Shown piece by piece: positions 43,956 through 54,060 of a stretch of DNA of 64,000 bases. Location: positions 620,001 to 684,000 of the forward strand of contig RSEE01000018.1 of NCBI GenBank assembly GCA_003971905.1, read 5' to 3'. The stretch's first letter is position 1, and each line of letters starts with the position of its first letter. The notes under the pieces are model-generated. The model was not told the origin of the DNA, did no database searches, and was given only the letters and a program-made list of their open reading frames with translations. Source of the stretch: Moniliella sp. 'wahieum' (taxonomy: Eukaryota; Basidiomycota; Moniliellomycetes; Moniliellales; Moniliellaceae). Both the position numbers and the translations under genes were made by a program.

Positions 43956-46170
43956 ATTGAATAAAGGAGGATGAGAGATGGTTTTGTGATTGGAGCGAGG
44001 GCAGTGAGAGGATGGGTGGAAAGGGGTTGTCGTGTGTTGAAGAATTGTTGTGGTGTGGAGAAAAAGGATGAACAGACGACGAAATGGCCGTCTATTTATG
44101 TGTTCTCTCCTCAATGCGACTGACGGTCTACACCTGCTGCGCGATATACCAAAACACGTGTAGTGCAGGCATGCCAATCTATCCTGCCGGCGGACATGGT
44201 CTCATGATGAAGAGAGAGCGACGTTCCGAGATGGAGCGCATCAAGGAGCTCGGGATGGTGTGATTTTGCACCATATACCAACCGCCCATCCCAGACTTGA
44301 TTGGAGACAAAGTGGAGAGGATGGAGAGCTCCGTGTTGGTAAAGAGTATAGAGGCGCACCTGTGGCGTCTTCTCCACGGGGTCACTGCCCTCTACCTTGT
44401 TTTCTGCTCCACACTTTCCCCACACCGCCCACAAACACCACAGGTGGTTCACCAGGGCCGAAGTATCCATGCCGCGGGACATATACGGCACGGAAGGAGT
44501 CTCGCAGACCCTCAGGGTCAAAACGAGCCCTATCATTAATCATTCCTTTGGAGCGTCTCGCCCTGTGGCCTGATCAGAGGAAATGAGGGGGGGCGAGATA
44601 TGCAATCCTCCTTGACTCAGTGCTGGCAGAGACGCGCACAGTACTCCTTGATGCAGAAGCACGATGGGCGATATGGGGCCTGAGTATGATCGATCTGAAT
44701 GTGAGAGGAAGCGCTGCAAAAGGTGAGTCGTCTGGCAATACGCACGAGCAGCTGCTGTGGTTATGTTATGGAGAGAGATCATCTGTTTTTGCCGCACCCT
44801 CCTCTCTCCACTATGAAAGCCTCAGCTACCAGTTACCCACAGGCAAAAATCAATCTCCTCAGGGCAAAAATGGTCTTGTAAGCCGGCGACGTTGTTGCAA
44901 AGTTCAGCGCTTTCTAAGAGAGTATACTGGCACTGAGTACTGTCACATGTATGCGTGCTGTGGTACCCGATACCGTCACATAACTAGTTGTGCACGCACT
45001 CTGTAAGGAACTAGGCACTATAGTGCAACAGATATTGTAGCCCCTCGTGCATCCTCGGCTCGGGTAGCGGTTCCTAGCACGGGTTGCAATTCGGATCTCA
45101 GATCTCAGTCCTCAACAGCCTCAGGCCCAGGCCTCAGGGCCTCAGATCCGCGCGTTACATTGGGGCACACCAGGTCACACTGAGGCAGACGAGGAGGCGG
45201 GCGGCAAAAGTGAAACACATCTCGCTGTGTTGGAACGCGGAACAAGTAAGACACGCATGGGCCGTCTGAAACAGTGCCAGGGGTCGCGCGGGGCGACACT
45301 GAGGCGACAACGGGGGCAAACGAGTGCGAGCGCGACAAACGACCAATGTAATGAGCGCAATGATTAATGCGCGCATAGCGTGAGAGTCTGGGGGTTGTGG
45401 AAGACGAACGGAAGTGAGGGAGGGATGGTTGTTCTATTCCAAGAAGAAGCCTCTCACCTCCGGAAGGATACAGAGGAGAGAGTCGGACAGGAAGGAGTGA
45501 TTACGAAATGCTGGCATGCCGGCGTCTTTTTGCAATCACGCCAACAGGGGTGTCCTGGGGTGGGGGCGGTGGGTGGCAAGCGTCAACGCATGTCGTGGAT
45601 GTCCGACGTCTCCCGCAGCCCAGCCCAACTGATTATAGTAGCTTAGTATGCATCACTCCATCTTTACTTTGATGCTACTCGGTACACTCATCGACACCGA
45701 TCAACGACCATCATGCATCATCATGCATCATGCATCATCCATCATTCTCTCCGCATGTCAGACATCCCCGACAGGGCGGCATGTGTGTCTGAGATCTGAT
45801 AGTCGCTCGCGTCAAATGCCCAGTTTCAAATTCGAAGCCGTATGGTTGTGTGTGATAATATCCTTAGGCGCCCGGATGCCCTGTGGGTGCTCGCTATTGT
45901 GAATGTATGTACACACATTCTACCCTTTAAGCTTGGGCCTTATGCACGTATCGCTCCATTCTGCACGGTCCTTTTGTAGTACCCGCCTGGCCTCCAGTCC
46001 CGCATGTCGACCCATTCTTACACTCTGTCTTTTGGTGGCATATGCGCGACATCAAATGCACAAACCCAGCACATGGATCAGAGGAACAGGTGTGGCAAAA
46101 TGGCGGAAGGGGAGATATCACACAGAGCCGAGACGGATCTCCAATATTACCTTCCCCCCCCCCCCCACCT
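43956..46170. other. Spacer upstream of the SDR gene
   Basis: The SDR promoter occupies the first part. Later there are AGATCTCAG and CCTCAGG palindromic units (45093-45150) and ATGCAT units (CATCATGCATCATGCATC, 45712-45738). A poly-C run lies at 46154-46166. Several 60-130-codon frames lack domain features. No gene was called. Confidence 0.5.
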
Positions 46171-46385
46171 GTTGAGCTAAGTGGCTCGTGATTTGGCCAA
46201 TGTCCCTTCAGCTCCTCCTCAGGCCTAGGAGTTCCGCTGTTTCCCCTCTCCTGTTTTCCTCCTTGCCCCGCAGCTGCCCCTGATGGCGACTCGCTGCTGC
46301 CTCTGTAGGCATTGCTGGTTGCCACACCACCACCACCAGTGCGATTGCATCATACTGGAGGACCATCAGGACTCCAGGTTCATCA
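46171..46385 (+). repeat. Left arm of a long inverted repeat
   Basis: About 215 bp that reappears in inverse orientation at 46978-47215. Shared blocks include GATTTGGCCAATGTCCCTTC, CTCAGGCCTAGGAGTTCCG, GGCGACTCGCTGCT and AGTGCGATTGCATCA. By eye about 80% of positions agree, with small indels. Confidence 0.85.
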
Positions 46386-46977
46386 CCCCCTTACAACCTC
46401 CACCTCCCAGCCGCGGATCCACGCGGGCCACTTTGTCCCACTGAACCTCTGTGGCATGGTGCACCACCTCCTTAATTATCAGCCGTGTAAAGTCAGTTAT
46501 AGGCAACACAACAGAAGCCACCACAGCAGACGAAAAGTGACCAACAGTTCCCACTAGCCCACTGATCTCTTCCGTCTCCCCTCTGATTCGGGGCACATTT
46601 CTTCCCTCTCCCCGCGTCCGGACTGTCGCTCACCGTCATAATACTGCCCAACAAAAGTTGGATGGACTCTGGTGCAATATGGAGAGAAACAGTCGGAGTG
46701 TGCGCGTCCTCGGTTCCATGCCTTGCTTTTTTTCTACCCCCCTTCCCCCGCCCCCTGTGCGTGCACGGGTCAGCACGGATCTTTCCTCCTAATTATCATG
46801 TCCGACTGGAAAAATACAACGACGATGATCCCAAACTAGTGTGTTTGTCCGCTTTTGTTAACGAGAGTCGGACTGAGCAGGCCCAAGTCCATCATAGGCG
46901 AGACCTGCATGATGGGCGAGACTTATCATGTAGATCGGTCCTTACCATGGAGGAAAAAGAAAAAAGGATATAGCAGT
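46386..46977. other. Spacer between inverted arms
   Basis: About 590 bp with no frame longer than about 105 codons and no transposase motif. It is the loop of the putative foldback element. Confidence 0.5.
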
Positions 46978-47215
46978 TGATGAGACCTGGAGTCCAGATG
47001 GTCCTCGAGGGTGATGCAATCGCACTAGTGGTGGTGGTGGTGGTGGTGGTCTAAGCCAACCAGCAACGCCTATACAGAGGAACATCAAGCAGCGAGTCGC
47101 CACCAGGGGCTAAGCTGCGGAACAAGGAAAAACAGAAGAGATAAACAACGGAACTCCTAGGCCTGAGGAGAGGAACTGAAGGGACATTGGCCAAATCAGC
47201 CACCTGATGGCTCAA
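46978..47215 (-). repeat. Right arm of a long inverted repeat
   Basis: Reverse complement partner of 46171-46385. A GGT trinucleotide run here (47030-47051) is the expanded counterpart of the shorter ACC run in the left arm (46326-46338), so the arms have diverged by repeat expansion and substitutions. Confidence 0.85.
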
Positions 47216-48249
47216 CACCAGTGAAGTGGCGAAGCTGTTCTGTCGAGGGGAAAAATGCCATGTAAGAAGAAATGCGGTAGGGCTATCGACTCCTATCGAC
47301 AGAGGAAGTCGATCTCTACCGTCACACACCGCTTCTGTCAGACGCTCATCGTATTCGTCCTATATACAGACAAAATCCTAGACCTTGTTGACCCAACAAT
47401 TCCTTCCCAAAATTTTTCTGAGAGCTGACACGAGTGTTGTGGCCTTACTCAGCCAAAAACCCCACTGAGAGACACAGTGAGAGCGGGAGCAGTCGATGCT
47501 GATCTTAATTTGTGCGAGACAAGCGAGTATGGGCAGTGAAGTATACAGATGCAAGGACAGATATGGGTGCAACAGCGCGCACACGGAATGTGCCTGTGTG
47601 TACAGCTCCAAACCGAATGCACTTTTATGGTGTGGTCGGAACCGATGGACGGGAGGCGCTAATCCAGGGCATTGGCGTTTCAGGCATGGCCATGCACATC
47701 GCCAACAAAGGCCATTCTCTCGGTTACATACCGCGATCGAATGGGGCCGAGGAGGGTCGGGCGGGTAAGGGGTAGAAGAAGGCATGCACTGGCAAATTAA
47801 GAGGGTGCAAAAGGTGTGGCTGCTACTGGGTGTCGTGTGCCAACTAAGGCAAATGTCTTGCTATACGCGCCGTTTACATTATGTCTCTGTCGCCAGCATC
47901 AGCATCAGCACCAGCACCAGCACCAGCAGGCGAGCGCAGTGATGAGGATGTATCAGCCCCCACAGAGCGTCTCGGTGCGAAAAAAAGATGAAACTCTCTC
48001 TGAACGTTCTAACAGGTGGATATGGTGGGGTGGGGAGTACTCGCCCTCCGTACCCGATGTTCTCAACCAGCTCAGAGCTGGGCGCTGGGCCTTGTCGCGG
48101 TGAAGCGCGCGAGCGCACTCGCGCGGGTCGCGGGCGGGGCTGTCGCGAATGAGAGCGAGTCACTATGGTGAGAGCAGTGTGGCAATTTATTGAATCAGCT
48201 GATATTGACACTCATAACATTAAGAAATCGACTTTGTTGCTCTGATTGC
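47216..48249. other. Gene-free spacer
   Basis: A CAGCAT/CAGCAC hexamer-like microsatellite sits at 47893-47929. GCGCGAGCGC/CTCGCGCG palindromic sequence lies at 48106-48132. Nothing else was recognised. Confidence 0.5.
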
Positions 48250-50401
48250 CACGTTCAGAATCGACGTTGGGGCAGGTCTATCCGGGTGGACCCAGCCCCT
48301 CCTGAAAACGGCCCTTGGGTGCGAACGCTTCGTCACCTTTCTCACCGCCCTCACCAAGAGTATTTACCACGGCACTGCCCCTGGACGCGAGCTCCTGTTG
48401 GCCTCCCGCCTTACCCCCCTGGAGAAGGCATCGGGAGGTATCCGCCCCATCGCCTGTGGGGAGCTGATCTACCGCCTGTGCGCCAAGGCCATCGCTCGAG
48501 CGATCAAACCCAACAGCTGGCTTCTCCCCACCCAGCTGGGAGTAGCATCGCAAAACGGGGTGGAGCCTATCGTGCGGATGGTCGAGCGCATGACAGCGCC
48601 AGGCGGGGAGAACGATGCGGAAATGGGCGACTTCAGCCACGTCGCCATGCTCGACTTTACCAACGCGTTCAACACTGTGCGCCGTCGCACACTCGCCAAG
48701 GCGCTCCATGCCTACGCCCCCACCTCCTCACCTTGGGCCGGTGGATCTATGGTTCCCCCACCCAGCTTTGGGTTGCGTCGGGTGGAAATGAGACCAGCGT
48801 CCTGTCGGCAGAGGGCGTGCGGCAGGGCGACCCCCTCGCCCCCTTTTTCTTCTCCATCGCAGTGCGGCCCACGCTAGAGAAGCTGAGAGATGATCTGCCG
48901 CCGGGGCACCTGGTGATGGCATACCTGGACGACATTACCATTTTCGGTCCAGAGCCAGGCATTACCGGCCAAGCTGCGGAGATTTTGGAAGACGACGCGT
49001 CAGGCCTCAAGCTCAACCTGCGCAAGTGCGTCGAGCGGGACCGGGACCAGATCCGGGAGGATGGTCTGCAGGTTCTGGGCACTTGTGTGGGAGGGGTAGA
49101 CTGTCGTCGATCGTGGCTCCGGGCCCAACTGGCCAGCCTGAGGGAGAACATGCCTAAGTTTGATGGCATCACCCGCCAGGGACGCCTCTTACTATGGCGG
49201 CTCAGCACTCAGACCAAGCTGCGCCACCTGCTCCGCACCATGCAGATGGAAGGAGAGCTAGACGAAGTGCTGGCCGAGATCGATGCCTTCATCTGTACGG
49301 AGTTCAGACGGATCCGGGGCGACGAGGATCCCCAAGGTGCCAAGGACGACCACTTCGACATGCTCATGAGCCTGCCTCTCCGGCTAGGAGGATGCGGCAG
49401 CCCGCTTTACTCGTATATCGCGCCCCACGCCCGTGCCGCGGCCAACGAGGTCAACGACTATCTTATTACCACTTATGTTGACCGTTCGGGACCGCAAACG
49501 GCAGAGGCCAACGCATTTACGAAGCAACGCCAGCGCTGCCGCGAGATGTGGGAGAAAAGTCGACAGGAGCTGCTCCAGAAGCTGGACGCTGCCGATGGTC
49601 GTCATGTGGTTGAGCACAGCAACCCGCTGAGCCACAACTGGCTCTCCGTCATTCCGTCCGTCCCGTACCTCAAGCTCTCTGACCAGCAGGTCCAGGTTGG
49701 TCTCCAGCTCCGCACGCTGTGCCGCACCACGCGCAGCATGTGCAAGTGCGGCGTCATGTCCTCGCTGGAACACATCATGTCCTGCACACGCTCCCAGGCC
49801 AAGTTTGGCGCGTTGCATGAGGCAGTGCGGGAGCCCATCCTCCAGCTCCTACGCTCCATCCCCGACACCCACGTCCACAACGAACCTAGGGTGGAGGAGG
49901 AGGATGGGACGAGGCGCGGACGGAGGGCACAGCGCACCGACTACCGCGTGATGGGGCCCGGAGCACTCGGAGGATCAGGAATGGAGGTAGACCACACGCT
50001 GCGTGACACGGGATCGCTGGAGGCGCAGAGCGCGTACCGACGGGTGGTGCATGAGAGCACTGCGTCCTTTGGAACGCCGGGAGAAGGAACTGCTTCGGCT
50101 GCTTGAACAAGCAGAATGCGACAAGAACGCCAAGTACCAGGGACGCACTCAAGAAACGTTTTTCCCCCTGGTTTTGACGACGCGAGGATACTACGGCACC
50201 AAGACGGCGAGCAAGTTGTTTGCGCATTGGAAGGAGTTGGCTACTAAGTCTCAGTGGAAATGGTTCCTCGCTCGGATGTCAACCACGTTCCTCCGTGTCC
50301 ACACGCGCTTCCTAGGGTACGGGACCGGATGGCATGAGCCGGAGGGTCCTGATATCCTGGCGATCCCCTGGTTCCTTGACCCTGGTGGCGCCCCTAAGTA
50401 A
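48250..50401 (+). mobile_element. 5'-truncated non-LTR retrotransposon (reverse transcriptase and C-terminal endonuclease-like region)
   Basis: Reverse transcriptase motifs appear across three frames: LEKASGGIRPIACGELIYRL (about 48418-48478), the first catalytic Asp in VAMLDFTNAFNTV (about 48642), RQGDPLAPFFFSIAV (about 48820-48865) and the YLDD box AYLDDITIF (about 48920-48945). After the thumb comes a Cys/His cluster CKCGVMSSLEHIMSC (about 49744-49790). An acidic, basic region GMEVDHTLRDTGS follows, then FFPLVLTTRGYYGTKTASKL to a stop at 50401. The C-terminal layout resembles RT proteins with a restriction-like endonuclease domain. Everything upstream of the RT fingers is missing, so the copy is 5'-truncated as LINEs usually are. 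Frame changes lie near 48720 and 50075. No poly-A tail is evident. Confidence 0.88.
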
Positions 50402-51720
50402 CCCCCGCAAGATGAACGGTTAGGTTTAGACGTAGCGTTCCCCTGTCCCAGCCTTAAGCTCTGTCAATGAAATGGACGCAACATTAAGCCTCAGATCCTC
50501 AGAGGGGGGGGCTCAACGTGCTCAACGGCAACGAGCTCAACCTGAGTGCCCCCATGCCTCAACACTGCCATTGAATATTGAAGATTGAATTGAATCGTCC
50601 ATGTGTTGCGGTCGTCGGTCCACCCAGCACCCAGCACCCAGCACCCACAGCGCCTAGCCACCAGCTTCTACCCAATCCGTCTAGGGGGGGTTGTCACAGC
50701 CGCTGACCTGCCTCAGTGTAAGGCCCCCGTGCCTGTGCCCTGAGGGTGATGCAGATTATTATGGAAACATACTGCAAGTTTCATCTGAAGCTTGAAGCTT
50801 GAAGGCTGATGCGCTGATGAGTACTGAGTCGGTGAGGCCTGCGGGCCTGAGGCCACACACGGTCATATTCACACCCTCAGGCCTCAGACAGGTCAGGTAG
50901 GGTCACCGACCCGGTCAGCCCCCCGGTGAGGACCTGAGGCCCGTATGAGGGCTGTGTTCGCCAGGGAGTCGGAGTCGGGATGGCCTGACCTATCCTCTAC
51001 TGCTTCATCGACCTCAGGCCTGACCTCAGGCCTGACCTCAGGGCCCCATTGCATATTGGTCGAGATCAGAGGATAATGGGGAATGGAGCTTCGTGCTGAG
51101 TTCGCCTGTGGTCCGTTCTACGTGTCAGTACAAAGTAAGTATCCACAGCTTTTGACAGGCTGACGATGCCAACCAATAATGAGTAGACAGCGCCGAAGGG
51201 GGGTGCACCACAGATGCGCCATCCCATCCTTTGCTAGAGGGGGCGCCATGGTAAAAGTCATCATGGAGACCAGAGAGCACACTACAGTAGTTCCATGTTG
51301 GCTGCCGACAGGGCTCAGGTTCCCGGCGTCAGCGCGCCAGAACTATACAGCAACAGGTGTGTGGCAGTGTGGTGGCAGTGTGGCTGTTGGGCGGGGCAGG
51401 CTGGGCTGAGTGTGGGAGACAGGCGTGGTGGGAGGCGGCCGATGGGGTGATAGTCTGAGCGGTCTTACATCTGTGAGAGCTGCGGTAGGCGGCGGTCAGA
51501 GACCGTCAGATTCTGACATATGGGGGCGGGGTGGGATCTGGTGGGACACTGGTGTCTGGGGACACAGCGGAAAGGGCTTGCTGTTGGGCCCTGTTGAGCC
51601 TCCCCGCACTGATCCGCCACACTCACACTCGACAGACACGCGCTATGCCTGCGCTGGCGAACCCTCTGTGGCTCGTGCGCCCCTTTCGCTCTGCCGCCGC
51701 GCTCGAACGCCACACCAAGC
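50402..51720. repeat. Palindromic repeat island
   Basis: AAGCTT units (TGAAGCTTGAAGCTTGAAGG) at 50788-50807. AGGCCT/CCTGAGG units at 50838-50860, 50876-50900 and 51011-51043 (CTCAGGCCTGACCTCAGG twice). CAGCACCCAGCACCC tandem at 50625-50650. GTGTGGCAGTGTGGTGGC at 51360-51385. No gene was recognised. Confidence 0.7.
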
Positions 51721-51725
51721 GGCAG

Positions 51726-51733
51726 TATAAATA
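51726..51733 (+). promoter_or_regulatory. TATA box of the endosulfine-family gene
   Basis: TATAAATA, followed by a pyrimidine-rich stretch (51755-51830) typical of fungal transcription starts. It is about 260 bp before the chosen ATG. Confidence 0.5.
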
Positions 51734-51988
51734 TCGCCAGCTCGGCCGTTGTAGACTTTCTGCGCTCCCTCTCCGCATCAGGCTCCGGCACATCCATCTC
51801 TCTCCACTGCCTTGTCCACTGCTGCTCTCATATTTCCTCGCTCCCAGCTCACCACTCCAGACGAATGGCTGTACGTTCCCTTCCAAAACTGGGAGCCACG
51901 CCCCAACAACATTGACCCTCGTCCCTCTCTTCCCATGCAAAAGAAGCTAACCTCACTGTTTGTACAGACGACCCCTTCCCCTTCTCCT

Positions 51989-52757
51989 ATGTCAGCCGCT
52001 GATGCCACCTTGGCCGCCCGGTTTGGCGGTCGACTACCCACCAAGAAACCGTGGCTCCAAGCACGGCTTAAGGAGCGCAAATACTTTGATTCTGGTGACT
52101 ATGCTCTAAGTCAAGCGGGAAAGGCGGACCGGCGCGAAGTGGGACGTGAGATCGCTACCCCCCAAGCATTGGCGCAGGCACGGTGGATACGGAACCGGAG
52201 TGGGAACCGGAACCGGAAGTGTTGGTGAGCAGAGAGCAGGTCCACGACCAAGGGCTGGAGGAGGAGATGATGATGAAGGAAGAGCCAGAGACCGAGGGTG
52301 CCTTTGCTTCTTCGCCTGGCATCTCCCCTTGTTCTTCGGGGACGTCGGACCGTTACCTCGTTCTGCCACGTTGCCCACTTCTTGCTCTCCTTGCACGTGC
52401 GCTGTTGGTTCCTCGCCACCGCTCCTCCGGACCGCGTCGCTTGCCTCGCCCTTACTGGTTCCTAGGTCTCCTTCTACCCCTCATCAAAACCTTCCATGTT
52501 CCCCCGACCGAGGTCTGCAGCGGGTCTCGACCATCCCCATTCACCACGCTGGCTCGCCCCATGGTCTTTCTTCGGTTACTGGCTCGGTGGTCATGCCCCC
52601 TTCACCCTCTGCCGCGCACAGCTCAATGGGAGGACAAGGCAGGTGTCCACCGCACCTCCGTCCTCGCTCTGGGTCCCAGTTGAGTCGAGAATCGTTTAGT
52701 GCCTCCGACGCGGCCCGCGCCGCTTCTAAGGCAAACGATGTGCCAATGAGCAGATAG
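51989..52757 (+). CDS. Endosulfine/ARPP-19 family protein with extended C-terminus
   Basis: Endosulfines (yeast Igo1/2) are phosphorylated by Greatwall/Rim15-type kinases and then inhibit PP2A-B55, controlling mitotic entry and quiescence. The family core is plain: GRLPTKKPWLQARLKERKYF then FDSGDYALSQAGK, with Ser in FDSGDY as the phospho-site. The core is preceded by MSAADATLAARF (ATG 51989); an upstream in-frame MQKKLTSLF methionine at 51935 is an alternative. After GREIATPQALAQA a frame change leads to acidic EPEWEPEPEVLVSREQ and LEEEMMMKEEPETEG. Another change near 52330 leads to a Ser/Pro-rich tail ending SRESFSASDAARAASKANDV at 52757. Igo proteins are usually about 130-170 residues, so this is longer. 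Confidence 0.8.
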
Positions 52758-54060
52758 GTCCTCTGGTCCCAAAAGAGCGAGAGGTGGTCTTATCCTAGCC
52801 CTGGCCTTGCTCATCATCTGCTCTGCCACCACGCATCTTCATTACTTGGACTTTTCTTGTCTTGATCTCGTCCCATTTTTGCTTGTCTCATTTCATCTCA
52901 ACTATCAATCTCATCTCGTCTCGCCTGGTCTCATGTGAACTTTCTCGTCTCGTCTTGTCTCGGTCAGTTGTCCAGTTGTTGATTTCTTGCTATGCCATTC
53001 TACAGCGGTGTCCTCACTGCAGGAGATCACGACGACCATGTGCATATTTGCATGGGATGAGGTCATACGAGTATGGGTTTTTTGCGCCCTCCGCTCCTCG
53101 CCTCTAGCCTCGCTTATGTGAAAGGGAAGGACGTTGCAAAGACTTCTGCATCCAGGCCCCATGGAGGGAGAGATGGAAGAAGGAGTGTGCGGTCCGGGTC
53201 TGAGGATTGACACGGTTTTATGTCACAGATACAAACAGGGAGAAAATGGAAGGGCTGTACCATACCGGTGGCAGCCCAGGGGCGAGAAACTCAAAGGAAG
53301 TATGAGACCTACGCGGAATGCGGTCTTCTCCTTCTTCTCCCTCTCCCCACCTATATCTCACAGCACTTTTTCATCTGCTGCCTGAAGTCTAAGGTCAATC
53401 TCCACGTTGTGTGCGCCAAGAACCCAGGTAAGATGCATCCCTCCTCCGCCATCGCCATCTTAGGGGACGAGGTATATAGGCCTGCATCCCAGAACCACCG
53501 AAAGATATAATGAGGCTAGAGGGACAGAAATGTCAATGCTGATTGAAAATTGGAGTCAAGCAGTGTAAACGTTAAGTGTACGTAAAGGAACAAAAGGTGA
53601 GATTGTACGTTGGGACGGTCGTACGGTCGTAACGCGTAAGGAGGGGTCATCGTGTTGGGCGCAGGAAGTGGGGGGAGTAACGAAGGAGGGGAGAGGATCA
53701 CAGGATAAGCCAGGTCGTTCAAGTCGTTATAGGGAGGAGCGGTGGGGGGGATGAGGAAAAGAAAAGACGGGGCACGCTGTGCTCACGCCGAGGTTGAAAG
53801 ATAAAAGGGGGAAAGGCGTAATGGGAAAGGGGCAATACGTGAGAGGTAAGGGGAAAGGGGAAAATGAAGGGGTGAGGGAAGGAACAAGCGGCAACAGAGA
53901 CCAATGACCCACACCCACAAGCAACCCCAACAGAAAAGAAAAACAAACAAAAAAGACAACCGAAAAAGATGAAAAGCCAAGCCAACAGAAGCCATGAGGA
54001 GGCCACAACGGACGGAGGCGGAGGGGGGGGAGATAAGGGGGTAAGACGGTCACATCACCG
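52758..54060. other. Spacer with 3' UTRs of two convergent genes
   Basis: T/C-rich with CTCGTC repeats (52910-52965) on the left and purine-rich GGGGAAAGG sequence (53810-53880) on the right. Frames up to about 95 codons lack features. No gene was called. Confidence 0.45.

Noticed and set aside
44620-45006. 128-codon plus-strand frame upstream of the SDR gene
   Set aside because: No domain, poor start context, and overlapped by repeat-like sequence.
45712-45738. ATGCATC tandem considered as a CRISPR-like array
   Set aside because: Unit of about 8-9 bp with no spacers; the genome is eukaryotic. It is a palindromic simple repeat.
47496-47775. Two overlapping about 90-codon plus frames
   Set aside because: Both start by chance in spacer DNA and neither shows a motif.
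48190-48700. Start of the 638-codon frame upstream of the RT motifs
   Set aside because: Over 48190-48720 the RT motifs are in another frame; the long frame is real only after about 48720.
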